Below are positions 6,668 to 12,054 of a stretch of DNA of 12,067 bases, in pieces. Under the pieces are notes generated by a model. The model was not told the origin of the DNA. It searched no databases and saw nothing but the letters and a program-made list of their open reading frames with translations. This DNA comes from JBFJVD01 sp041624375. GTDB lineage: Bacteria > Chloroflexota > Anaerolineae > Anaerolineales > E44-bin32. The DNA lies in the NCBI GenBank assembly GCA_041624375.1, contig JBFJVD010000073.1, forward strand, positions 1-12,067, in the 5' to 3' direction. The position numbers and the translations under genes were made by a program. Each line of letters opens with the position of its first letter. Position 1 is the first letter of the stretch.

Positions 6668-7207
6668 ATGGTAGATCCTGTCAGCCACCCGATCGAAGCC
6701 GCCCTTTCCATCCTCGTGCCCGAAGTCGAATCCCTGGTCGCTCCCTTCCGCCTGCAGCATGACCCTTCGGCTGCCGCCGGCGTGCCCGCCCATATCACCA
6801 TCAACTATCCATTCCTCCCGGGCGTCGATCCAGAACCGGAGCTGGATCAAGAGCTCATGGCGCTGTTCGGTGAGACCCCTTCCTTCCCTTTCACGCTTCA
6901 CCGGATCGACCGGTTTCCGGAGGTCCTCTTCCTGGCACCGGAGCCCGAGCGTCCCTTCAAGGAGCTGATCGCGCAGGTCGCTGCCGACTTCCCGGATTCA
7001 CCCCCGTACGGCGGCGTGTTTGCGGATATCGTTCCTCACCTGACCGTCGCGCAATCCAATGATGAACAGCTCCTCAACGCAATCGAGCAGGAGTTCTCCC
7101 AGCTGGCAGAGGAGTTTCTTCCCATCACAACCCGAGCGGAGCAGGTGTGGCTGCTGGACAATCGGCCCGGGCGGTGGCGGCAGGTGCGCTCGTACGCGCT
7201 CGGGTGA
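6668..7207 (+). CDS. 2H phosphoesterase / 2'-5' RNA ligase-like protein
   Basis: This 179-residue cytosolic protein has the two HxT motifs that define the 2H superfamily: H42-I-T44 in PAHITINYPF, and H124-L-T126 in VPHLTVAQS. The spacing of about 80 residues between them is normal. Family members open 2',3'-cyclic phosphates, act on 2'-5' linked RNA ends, or hydrolyse other cyclic nucleotide products; the precise substrate here is unknown. The start at ATG 6668 is chosen over GTG 6662 because of the GAGG at 6657. The next gene begins 95 bases later beyond a 9-base inverted repeat, so the two may be separate transcripts. Its presence a few genes from a class III cyclase is suggestive but there is no operon link. 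Confidence in the superfamily is high. Confidence 0.88.
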   Translation: MVDPVSHPIEAALSILVPEVESLVAPFRLQHDPSAAAGVPAHITINYPFLPGVDPEPELDQELMALFGETPSFPFTLHRIDRFPEVLFLAPEPERPFKELIAQVAADFPDSPPYGGVFADIVPHLTVAQSNDEQLLNAIEQEFSQLAEEFLPITTRAEQVWLLDNRPGRWRQVRSYALG

Positions 7208-7222
7208 GGCGTGACCGATTGA

Positions 7223-7256
7223 CAAGAATCGCTCTCATCCGCTGCGCCGATTCTTG
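7223..7256. repeat. Perfect 9-base inverted repeat between 2H phosphoesterase and RidA genes
   Basis: CAAGAATCG (7223-7231) and CGATTCTTG (7248-7256) are exact reverse complements separated by 16 bases. The left arm overlaps a TTGACA string (7219-7224), although no -10 follows at normal distance. It could be an operator for the RidA gene or a terminator/attenuator hairpin for the phosphoesterase gene. There is no T-tract. Confidence 0.5.
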
Positions 7257-7293
7257 GGAATCAGCGCCTGGCAGTGCCACCCTAAGCATGATT

Positions 7294-7298
7294 GGAGG
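7294..7298 (+). promoter_or_regulatory. Shine-Dalgarno that decides the RidA start
   Basis: GGAGG sits 4 bases before ATG 7303 and inside the frame that would start at ATG 7288, which supports 7303 as the real start. Confidence 0.75.
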
Positions 7299-7302
7299 TG
7301 CC

Positions 7303-7701
7303 ATGAGCAGGCAACTGATTTCGAGTGGAAGCCCGTATGAGCCCGTGATCGGGTTCTCCCGGGCGGTGCGGGTGGGCAACTTCGTGGCGGTGGGTGGTAC
7401 CGCGCCGCTCGGTCCGGACGGAAAGACAGTCGCGCCCGGCGATCCCGCTGGCCAGGCGCGGCGATGCATCGAGATCATCCAGACGGCGCTCGAAGATGCC
7501 GGGGCAGGGCTGGAAGATGTTGTGCGAACGAGGGTGCTGCTGAAGCGGATCGAAGACTGGGAGGCCGTTGCTCAGGTCCGGGCCGAGTACTTCAAGGATA
7601 TCCGGCCGGTCGACACCATCATGCAGATCACGTCCTTCGTCAACCCCGAATGGCTGGTTGAGCTCGAAGTGGACGCCGTGATCGATGATGGGGAAGGCTG
7701 A
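7303..7701 (+). CDS. RidA/YjgF/UK114 family protein lacking the catalytic arginine
   Basis: This 132-residue protein should form the trimeric chorismate-mutase-like barrel of the Rid family. Recognisable parts are the N-terminal SSGSPYEPVIGFSRAVRVG, the strand VAVGGTAPLGPDG (28-40), the helix QARRCIEIIQTALEDAGA (51-68), LEDVVRTRVLL (70-80), a helix ending in EYF, and the C-terminal LVELEVDAV (118-126) with the conserved E120. In true RidA imine/enamine deaminases an arginine lies in the P-x-R-x-x-x-x segment; here that place reads RPVDTIMQ with D104. So the canonical deaminase activity against 2-aminoacrylate is unlikely, and it fits the Rid4-7-like or other divergent subgroups of unclear function. 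The frame stays open upstream to 7147, but the GGAGG at 7294 supports ATG 7303. The next gene follows after 39 bases. Confidence 0.92.
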   Translation: MSRQLISSGSPYEPVIGFSRAVRVGNFVAVGGTAPLGPDGKTVAPGDPAGQARRCIEIIQTALEDAGAGLEDVVRTRVLLKRIEDWEAVAQVRAEYFKDIRPVDTIMQITSFVNPEWLVELEVDAVIDDGEG

Positions 7702-7740
7702 GCCTGCGTTTGATAGCTTGTTCCATCCCTGAGGTGCGCC

Positions 7741-8184
7741 ATGAATGAGTCGCAGCTTCATCTATGGGAGCTCTATCGAGGCCGAATGGCCCATGAAGAC
7801 CTGTGGGTCCAGCAGCGTGTGTCCTGGCTGCTCGGTTTTTCAGGCCTGCTCTTCGCCGCCTTCGCCGGTGTGCTCAACATCAGCACGCAGGTCACCATCG
7901 CACAAACGCTGTTCCGCGGCTATGTCCTCCTGCTGATTCCGGCGACGGGCTTTCTGATCACTTTCCTGGTGCTGCTTGGCCTGATCGGCGCCGGGATGGC
8001 GATGGACGAAGTTCGGAGGGAATGGGACGAACGGCTGCGCGCCGAAGAAGCCTCCTCGAGCCTGCCACCGATCCACGCTCGGGGCTGGCCGCTCATGCTG
8101 GGTCGGCTAGCCTCGCAGGGAATCTGTGGGGTGATGCTGGTGGTCTGGGCGGTCGTCTTCCTCCTGGTCCCTCAAGTCGCCTAA
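7741..8184 (+). CDS. Small three-helix membrane protein, function unknown
   Basis: I do not recognise a named family for this 147-residue protein. It opens with a hydrophilic, aromatic-rich segment (LHLWELYRGRMAHEDLWVQQR, given here only as its character: W/Y/H-rich) and then has three hydrophobic segments at about 28-46, 60-87 and 126-143. Between helices 2 and 3 is a charged stretch with VRREWDERLRAEEA (91-104), probably a cytosolic helix. The pattern of an N-terminal helix, a closely spaced helix pair and a charged loop is like small uncharacterised membrane proteins in many bacteria. GAGGTG at 7731-7736 is 4 bases before the ATG, and the gene lies 39 bases after the RidA gene, so co-transcription is likely. 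No catalytic residues stand out. Confidence 0.75.
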   Translation: MNESQLHLWELYRGRMAHEDLWVQQRVSWLLGFSGLLFAAFAGVLNISTQVTIAQTLFRGYVLLLIPATGFLITFLVLLGLIGAGMAMDEVRREWDERLRAEEASSSLPPIHARGWPLMLGRLASQGICGVMLVVWAVVFLLVPQVA

Positions 8185-8235
8185 ATCCGGGCCGTAGCTT
8201 GATGCCGGGGAGCGGAGCCGGACGAGCCGGGGCGG

Positions 8236-8241
8236 TATGAT
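8236..8241 (+). promoter_or_regulatory. Possible -10 element for the EamA transporter gene
   Basis: TATGAT is a 5/6 match to the -10 consensus, 44 bases upstream of the GTG start at 8285, in an otherwise very GC-rich gap. No good -35 sequence stands at 16-18 bases. It is a plausible promoter by position only. Confidence 0.3.
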
Positions 8242-8284
8242 GGAAAAGGCGGTGCGAGGCCGCCTGGGCCGGCCGTAAGGAAAG

Positions 8285-9271
8285 GTGCCGAAGTTGACCC
8301 CATGCGAGGCACGGAAATCAAGCCCGGCAACACGCGTCGATGTCGAACCGGCTCGCTCGGATGTTCAAACTGGAGCTGCAACCCCGACTGCTCGGGCCGG
8401 CCCCGACCTGCTGACGCTGGGCGCCTTCGCCGTGTTCGTCTTGCTCATCGCCTCCAATGTCATCGCGATTCGCTTCAGCAACCGGGAGCTGCCGCCGTTC
8501 TGGGGCGCCGGGGCGCGCTTCGCCGCCGCCTCGGCCCTTTTTTTCCTCTACATGCTGATACGGCGCGTGCCGATGCCGCGCGGCCTGGCCCTCGTCGGCG
8601 TGGTGTTCTACGGCATCCTGCAATTCGGTCTTGGATTCGCGCTGGGCTACTGGGCGCTGGTTGAGGTCCCAGCCGGGCTGGCTTCGGTCATCCTGGCTTC
8701 GGTTCCCCTCTTCACGCTGGTCTTCGCCTTCGCCGCCCGGATCGAACCGCTCCGGCTGCGCGGCGTGCTCGGCTCGCTGGTTGCCGTTGGTGGGATTGCC
8801 CTCATGTTCGGTGAGCGGGCTGGCCAGGACATCCCGACAGTCTACCTTCTGGCCACGGTCGCAACAGCAGCATGCTTCGCGCTGGCGCCGGTGGTGGTGA
8901 AGCGGCTGCCGGCGGTGCATCCAGCGGCGACGAACGCAGTGGGGATGCTGACCGGAACGCTCATCCTGCTGGGATTGTCTCTCGGGATTGGGGAAGTGCA
9001 GAGCATCCCGCAGGAACCAGCCACCTGGGCCGCGTACCTCTACCTGGTGCTGCCCGGTTCGATCGGCGTCTTTGCGCTCTTCCTCTTTCTGCTTGAACGC
9101 TGGACGGCGACCGGAGTCTCCTATCAGGCGGTTCTGAGCCCGATCGCGGCGATCGCCCTCTCGGCCTGGCTGTTGGGCGAGCCACTGAGCGGCGGACTCC
9201 TTGTGGGCGGCGCGCTCGTTCTGGCAGGTGTGTACCTCGGCGCCCTGACCCAGGACCGCCAGATCGACTGA
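8285..9271 (+). CDS. EamA/DMT superfamily transporter
   Basis: This 328-residue membrane protein has about ten helices arranged as two EamA repeats, roughly residues 45-178 and 185-322. Typical signatures are VEVPAGLASVILASVPLFT (127-145) before the re-entrant helix pair of repeat 1, GSLVAVGGIALMFGE ending repeat 1, and GVSYQAVLSPIAAIALSAWL (277-296) with GEPLSG in repeat 2. DMT members export or import small metabolites such as amino acids or nucleotide sugars; the substrate is not visible. The first ~40 residues are hydrophilic and atypically long, rich in A/T/P/R. The GTG at 8285 is used because the frame gives no ATG before the helices; TTG 8294 is an alternative, and AAGGA at 8277 is near both. 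The 100-base gap upstream suggests its own promoter. Confidence 0.9.
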   Translation: MPKLTPCEARKSSPATRVDVEPARSDVQTGAATPTARAGPDLLTLGAFAVFVLLIASNVIAIRFSNRELPPFWGAGARFAAASALFFLYMLIRRVPMPRGLALVGVVFYGILQFGLGFALGYWALVEVPAGLASVILASVPLFTLVFAFAARIEPLRLRGVLGSLVAVGGIALMFGERAGQDIPTVYLLATVATAACFALAPVVVKRLPAVHPAATNAVGMLTGTLILLGLSLGIGEVQSIPQEPATWAAYLYLVLPGSIGVFALFLFLLERWTATGVSYQAVLSPIAAIALSAWLLGEPLSGGLLVGGALVLAGVYLGALTQDRQID

Positions 9272-9336
9272 GGGCTGAGAACCCGCCGCATCGGTCTGTG
9301 GAGGGGCGCCTCTTTGCGCGATACTTGAGGCGGACC

Positions 9337-9371
9337 GTCGCGCGATGGCTTTGGATCACCCGCCGCGCGAC
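9337..9371. repeat. 8-base inverted repeat just upstream of the second methyltransferase-like gene
   Basis: GTCGCGCG (9337-9344) and CGCGCGAC (9364-9371) are exact reverse complements with a 19-base centre, ending 11 bases before the ATG at 9383. It may be a leader hairpin or a repressor site. GC-rich 8-mers can arise by chance, so confidence is modest. Confidence 0.4.
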
Positions 9372-9382
9372 TATGGCTGGGT

Positions 9383-9913
9383 ATGTCGACAACCACATTT
9401 GTCATCCTTGGGATCGGGTCCGTCCTCATCCTGATCCTCTCCATCCCTTCGCTGCGGGCGGGCTGGAAGCACGCACTCCCTCGATCCCTGGCCTTCGTCA
9501 CCCTTCTGGTCCTTGCATTGCTCAACGGCAAGGCCTGGCTCGTCGACCCGTTCTCGCCCACCCAGCTTCTTTCATGGCTGCTCCTTGCGGCGTCCATCCT
9601 GCTTTCCCTCTACCCGCTCTATCTCCTTCGCCGCTACGCTCTGCCCGAAGGGAACATCGACTACACCACCCGACTGGTCGACCGCGGGATCTACCGGTTC
9701 ATCCGCCACCCGCTCTACCTCTCCCTCATCCTGCTCGCCCTCGGCGCTCTCCTGAAGCGAGTCACGCTGCTCACTCTCTCGCTCACATTCGTTTTGGTCA
9801 CCCTGCTCTACATCACGGCGCGGCTGGAAGAGAGCTTCAATGTGAGCAAGTTCGGAAGCACCTACCGCGAATACATGCAGCGCACCAAGATGTTTATTCC
9901 CTGGATTCTCTAG
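9383..9913 (+). CDS. Short ICMT-like membrane methyltransferase, second copy
   Basis: This 176-residue membrane protein has the same superfamily signature as the gene at 5636. Hydrophobic segments lie at about 6-22, 36-50, 62-82, 111-123 and 128-146. The AdoMet-site motif is RGIYRFIRHPLYLS (101-114), the conserved glutamates are E149/E150 in ARLEESF, and the C-terminus is KFGSTYREYMQRTKMFIP, the usual F-G-x-x-Y-x-x-Y-x-x-x-x-x-x-x-x-P ending. It is about 40 residues shorter than the first copy and diverges outside the motif, so it is a distant paralogue rather than a recent duplicate. The substrate is unknown. The start is preceded by a poor ribosome site (GCTGGGT) but sits where the first helix begins. 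An 8-base inverted repeat lies just upstream. The next gene starts 43 bases on. Confidence 0.85.
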   Translation: MSTTTFVILGIGSVLILILSIPSLRAGWKHALPRSLAFVTLLVLALLNGKAWLVDPFSPTQLLSWLLLAASILLSLYPLYLLRRYALPEGNIDYTTRLVDRGIYRFIRHPLYLSLILLALGALLKRVTLLTLSLTFVLVTLLYITARLEESFNVSKFGSTYREYMQRTKMFIPWIL

Positions 9914-9956
9914 ATGCAATCGGCAGACTTGATGAGCGAGGGCAGGTCATAGACCC

Positions 9957-10364
9957 GTGAGAATGCGGCGCGTGCTGCTGTACGCGGCGGTAGGGATATC
10001 CCTCTACTACCTCGGCTCCTCGCTGATCTTCCGGCTGCAGCTGAACGACATGCGGCGGATTGATTTCCGCTATGCACAGTTCCGAGAAGCCCTGGCTGCA
10101 GACCGCTACGCAGAGGCCTATACGTTCATGTCGCCGGGGTACCGGCAGAGTCGTTCGATGGAGGATTTCGAAGATGCGTTCTCGGGCCTCGACCTGCATC
10201 CCCTCTACCCTACTCGGCTTCTTTCCATCCGCTTCGGGACCGCTACGCTCCTGCCCGAACATGATCGGTATGGTCCGATCTTCCAGAGCAGCATGGTTCT
10301 CGAATGGGAGGAGATCGATGGCGAGTGGTACCTGACCGGTGAGATCCATCAAGCGCTCGATTAG
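9957..10364 (+). CDS. Small membrane-anchored protein with an NTF2-like region, function unknown
   Basis: This is a 135-residue protein with a basic N-terminus and one hydrophobic segment (about 6-25), probably an uncleaved signal anchor placing the rest outside the membrane. Residues 37-78 (FRYAQFREALAADRYAEAYTF onward, then MSPGYRQS and MEDFEDAF) form the helix-turn pattern of small NTF2-like stress or substrate-binding domains. The C-terminal strands include VLEWEEIDGEWYLTGEI (114-130), the W-x-x-x-D-G-x-W-Y-L hairpin common in that fold. I cannot assign a function. Start choice: GTG 9957, with a possible CAGGT site at 9943; ATG 9963 would shorten it by two residues. It is 43 bases after the methyltransferase-like gene and 51 bases before the CPBP protease gene, so the three may share a transcript. 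Confidence 0.75.
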   Translation: MRMRRVLLYAAVGISLYYLGSSLIFRLQLNDMRRIDFRYAQFREALAADRYAEAYTFMSPGYRQSRSMEDFEDAFSGLDLHPLYPTRLLSIRFGTATLLPEHDRYGPIFQSSMVLEWEEIDGEWYLTGEIHQALD

Positions 10365-10388
10365 CCGCCTGCCAGCAGCGCGGACCGA

Positions 10389-10402
10389 TATCGCTCGCGA
10401 TA
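10389..10402. repeat. Symmetric inverted repeat next to the CPBP gene ribosome site
   Basis: TATCGC (10389-10394) and GCGATA (10397-10402) are perfect arms with a 2-base centre, immediately followed by the GGGAG ribosome site (10403-10407). As DNA it suits a dimeric regulator; as RNA a 5-base stem with a CTCG loop could abut the ribosome site. Confidence 0.4.
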
Positions 10403-10415
10403 GGGAGTAGAGACC

Positions 10416-11102
10416 ATGGACCTAACCTCCAACGCCGCCTCCATTTTCCTGGTCCTGCTGACGTCAGGGCTCTTGGTGTTCACGGGCCTCAGGAAGCAGC
10501 CCGGGATCGGGATTCTGGGGACGATCGTCATCATCGCGCTCACCCTGTGGCTGCGCGGTGAGTCGCTCGATGCGCTCGGATTTGACCGGCCCGCGAGCTG
10601 GGGAGCCGCGGTCGGCCTCGGGCTGTTGCTCGGTCTGGTGATCCAGCTCCTGTCGGTCGCCCTCTTCGAACCCTTGATCGAACGGATCACAAACACAGCG
10701 CATGATCACAGCCTGGTCGAGGGGGTGCGAGGCAATTGGAGAGCTTTCCTGCAATGGATGCTGATCGTCTGGCTGACAGTCGCCGTCCTCGAAGAGGGGA
10801 TCTACCGTGGCTTCTTGATGACCGAAGTTGCGGGTGTGCTCGGCGACGGTTCTGGCGCCCTGGCGCTGAACATCCTGTTCACATCCATCGTCTTTGGTCT
10901 CTCGCACGGCTACCAGGGGCGCAGCGGCATGTTGAGCACCGGAATCGTCAGCATCTTCCTGGGGGCAATCTTCGTGTGGAGCGGCTTCAACCTGTGGCTG
11001 GCGATCTTCGCGCATGGCTTCATCGACACGGTCGGGATCGGGCTGATCGCCATCCATGGCGACCGGGCGATCCGCAGATGGCTCTGGCGATCGCGGGAGT
11101 AG
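10416..11102 (+). CDS. CPBP family intramembrane glutamic endopeptidase
   Basis: This 228-residue polytopic membrane protein has all three CPBP (Abi/CAAX-like) motifs: E126-E127-x-x-x-R131 in LEEGIYRGFL, F-G-L-S-H164-G-Y-Q-G, and H200-G-F-I-D204 in FAHGFIDTVG. The glutamate pair and two histidines form the active site inside the membrane, so it should be catalytically competent. About seven helices are seen, at roughly 8-24, 30-46, 62-84, 110-124, 148-162, 172-190 and 193-213. Family roles include CAAX-type prenyl-protein processing, bacteriocin self-immunity and membrane stress proteolysis; none can be singled out. GGGAG at 10403 is 8 bases from the ATG. Together with the ICMT-like gene nearby it recalls the eukaryotic CAAX-processing pair, but that parallel is only inference. 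Confidence 0.93.
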   Translation: MDLTSNAASIFLVLLTSGLLVFTGLRKQPGIGILGTIVIIALTLWLRGESLDALGFDRPASWGAAVGLGLLLGLVIQLLSVALFEPLIERITNTAHDHSLVEGVRGNWRAFLQWMLIVWLTVAVLEEGIYRGFLMTEVAGVLGDGSGALALNILFTSIVFGLSHGYQGRSGMLSTGIVSIFLGAIFVWSGFNLWLAIFAHGFIDTVGIGLIAIHGDRAIRRWLWRSRE

Positions 11103-11138
11103 CTCCCCAGGCACGCCCAACTGGCGCCGCTCCCTCGG

Positions 11139-11144
11139 TAGAAT
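11139..11144 (+). promoter_or_regulatory. Possible -10 element of a gene cut off at the junction
   Basis: TAGAAT in CTCGGTAGAATTCC is a 5/6 match to the -10 consensus, 37 bases after the CPBP stop. About 90 bases of moderately AT-rich leader-like sequence follow, with an ATG at 11237 just where composition changes. It may mark the promoter of a gene whose body is missing. Weak. Confidence 0.22.
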
Positions 11145-11241
11145 TCCCCAGCCAGGGACCGGACAAGATTTCCGTCCCGATCCAACGGTACGTAGATCAC
11201 TTCGATTCCGCCTCCCGGAGTCCTACACTGCGAAATATGTG

Positions 11242-11442
11242 GGAGCGCCGCCACGCGCCATACGCTCACGCTCCGCGCACGGCCTCACCCTGCCGTCGGG
11301 CCAGGTCACGCTGCGCCACCTCCTCGGCGGAGACTACACGCTGCTCGTCGCGCGGGAGGGCTACGCCGACGTCGAGCAGTCCCTGCGTCTGTCCGCCGGC
11401 TCGGGCGACATGGTGCGCTGGATCACGCTCGCGTCCCCGTAG
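11242..11442 (+). pseudogene. 3' end of a beta-sandwich (PEGA/carboxypeptidase-regulatory-like) protein, head missing
   Basis: The frame ending at TAG 11442 encodes ~55 convincing residues: GLTLPSGQVTLRHLLGGDY, then TLLVAREGYADVEQSLRLSAG and a final MVRWITLASP. The pattern G-x-Y-T-L-x-V-x-x-x-G-Y followed by V/L-x-L-x-x-G is typical of PEGA or carboxypeptidase-regulatory-like repeats at the end of surface or kinase-linked proteins. Upstream the frame is open but the sequence is not protein-like (R/P/S-rich), and before ~11240 the base composition is that of the CPBP neighbourhood. So the N-terminal part of the gene is absent. Either a recombination or deletion joined foreign DNA here, or the assembly is chimeric. 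The left limit given is approximate. It is unlikely to be expressed as a functional protein. Confidence 0.6.
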
Positions 11443-11464
11443 GTCCACGACGCGGCGGGCGCCG

Positions 11465-11487
11465 GGAGGACGGCGCGCGCCCCCTCC
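11465..11487 (+). terminator. GC-rich hairpin after the truncated gene
   Basis: GGAGG (11465-11469) pairs with CCTCC (11483-11487), and inside it GGC/GCC extend the stem around a GCGC loop (11472-11481). It begins 22 bases after the stop codon at 11442. There is no T-run, so intrinsic termination would be inefficient. Confidence 0.3.
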
Positions 11488-11530
11488 GGGCGGGCGGCCC
11501 CGCCGATGGCCGCACGGCCCTGCCTTTGCC

Positions 11531-11536
11531 TAGAAT
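11531..11536 (+). promoter_or_regulatory. Possible -10 element for the FabZ-like gene
   Basis: TAGAAT is a 5/6 match to the -10 consensus in strongly GC-rich DNA, 38 bases before the TTG start at 11575. A transcript from here would exclude the ATG at 11506, which supports the TTG start. No -35 match is seen. Confidence 0.35.
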
Positions 11537-11560
11537 CCGGCCCGATCCAGACCCCCTCCC

Positions 11561-11568
11561 GGGAGGTG
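11561..11568 (+). promoter_or_regulatory. Shine-Dalgarno that points to a TTG start
   Basis: GGGAGGTG ends 6 bases before the in-frame TTG at 11575. ATG 11506 has no comparable site, so this sequence decides the start. Confidence 0.7.
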
Positions 11569-11574
11569 CCCCCC

Positions 11575-12054
11575 TTGCCGACGGTCGAGCTCTGCGACCC
11601 GCGTGAATGGCTGGAGAAGCCGCTGGTCTTCGACGCGGCGGCCATCGCCGAGCGCCTGCCGCACCGTCACGAGATGGCGCTGCTGCACGGCGTCGTGCAC
11701 CTCGACGACGAGCGGCGCTTCGCGATCGGCGTGCACCACGCCCGCCCGACCGACTTCTGGGTGCGCGGCCACATCCCCGGCCGCCCGCTCATGCCGGGCG
11801 TGGTGATGATCGAGATCGCCGCCCAGCTCTGCGCGTGGCTGGGCACCTTCAGCATGAGCGCGGAGCCGGGCAAGTTCATGGGCTTCGGGGGCGTGGACCG
11901 CGCGCGCTTCCGCGGGCAGGTGACCCCCGGCGACACGCTGCTCGTCGCCACCCGCATCCGCAAGCTGCGCCGCAACCTGGGCACCTTCCACACGCAGGCC
12001 TGGGTGGGATCCGACATGGTCTTCGAGGGCGAGATCCTCGGCGTGGTCGTCTAG
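11575..12054 (+). CDS. FabZ-like beta-hydroxyacyl-ACP dehydratase
   Basis: This 159-residue hot-dog-fold protein (from TTG 11575) probably dehydrates 3-hydroxyacyl-ACP in fatty acid synthesis or a related pathway. The family core is present: LPHRHEMALLHGV (28-40) corresponds to the LPHRxPFLLVD segment of FabZ, and GHIPGRPLMPGVVMIEIAAQ (65-84) contains catalytic H66 and E80, 14 residues apart as in E. coli FabZ (H54/E68). RFRGQVTPGDTL is the later strand region. The usual D of LLVDR is replaced (LLHGV), and the protein is longer at the N-terminus, with a W-rich leader, so it may be a specialised dehydratase rather than the housekeeping enzyme. GGGAGGTG at 11561 and TAGAAT at 11531 favour the TTG over the in-frame ATG 11506. 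GC of 73-80% in sampled lines sets it apart from the genes left of 11.24 kb. A possible next start (ATG 12060) runs off the edge. Confidence 0.88.
   Translation: MPTVELCDPREWLEKPLVFDAAAIAERLPHRHEMALLHGVVHLDDERRFAIGVHHARPTDFWVRGHIPGRPLMPGVVMIEIAAQLCAWLGTFSMSAEPGKFMGFGGVDRARFRGQVTPGDTLLVATRIRKLRRNLGTFHTQAWVGSDMVFEGEILGVVV

Noticed and set aside
7219..7247. TTGACA as the -35 of a promoter for RidA
   Set aside because: The bases at the expected -10 place (7242-7247, CTGCGC) do not resemble TATAAT.
6668..7701. 2H phosphoesterase, RidA-like protein and cyclase as one cyclic-nucleotide system
   Set aside because: The genes are separated by the repeat-rich gap and other units, share no operon, and the substrates are unknown; proximity alone is not enough.
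9298..9960. 220-residue + strand frame overlapping the second ICMT-like gene
   Set aside because: Out-of-frame shadow rich in P/H/A/R; the ICMT motif lies in the other frame.
10464..11120. 218-residue - strand frame opposite the CPBP gene
   Set aside because: Composition rich in D/E/Q/H/P with no conserved motif; the + strand has the full CPBP active site.
10736..11533. 265-residue + strand frame running across the compositional break
   Set aside because: R/P/A/S-rich throughout and shadowing the CPBP gene and the beta-sandwich fragment; it would only exist because stops are rare in GC-rich DNA.
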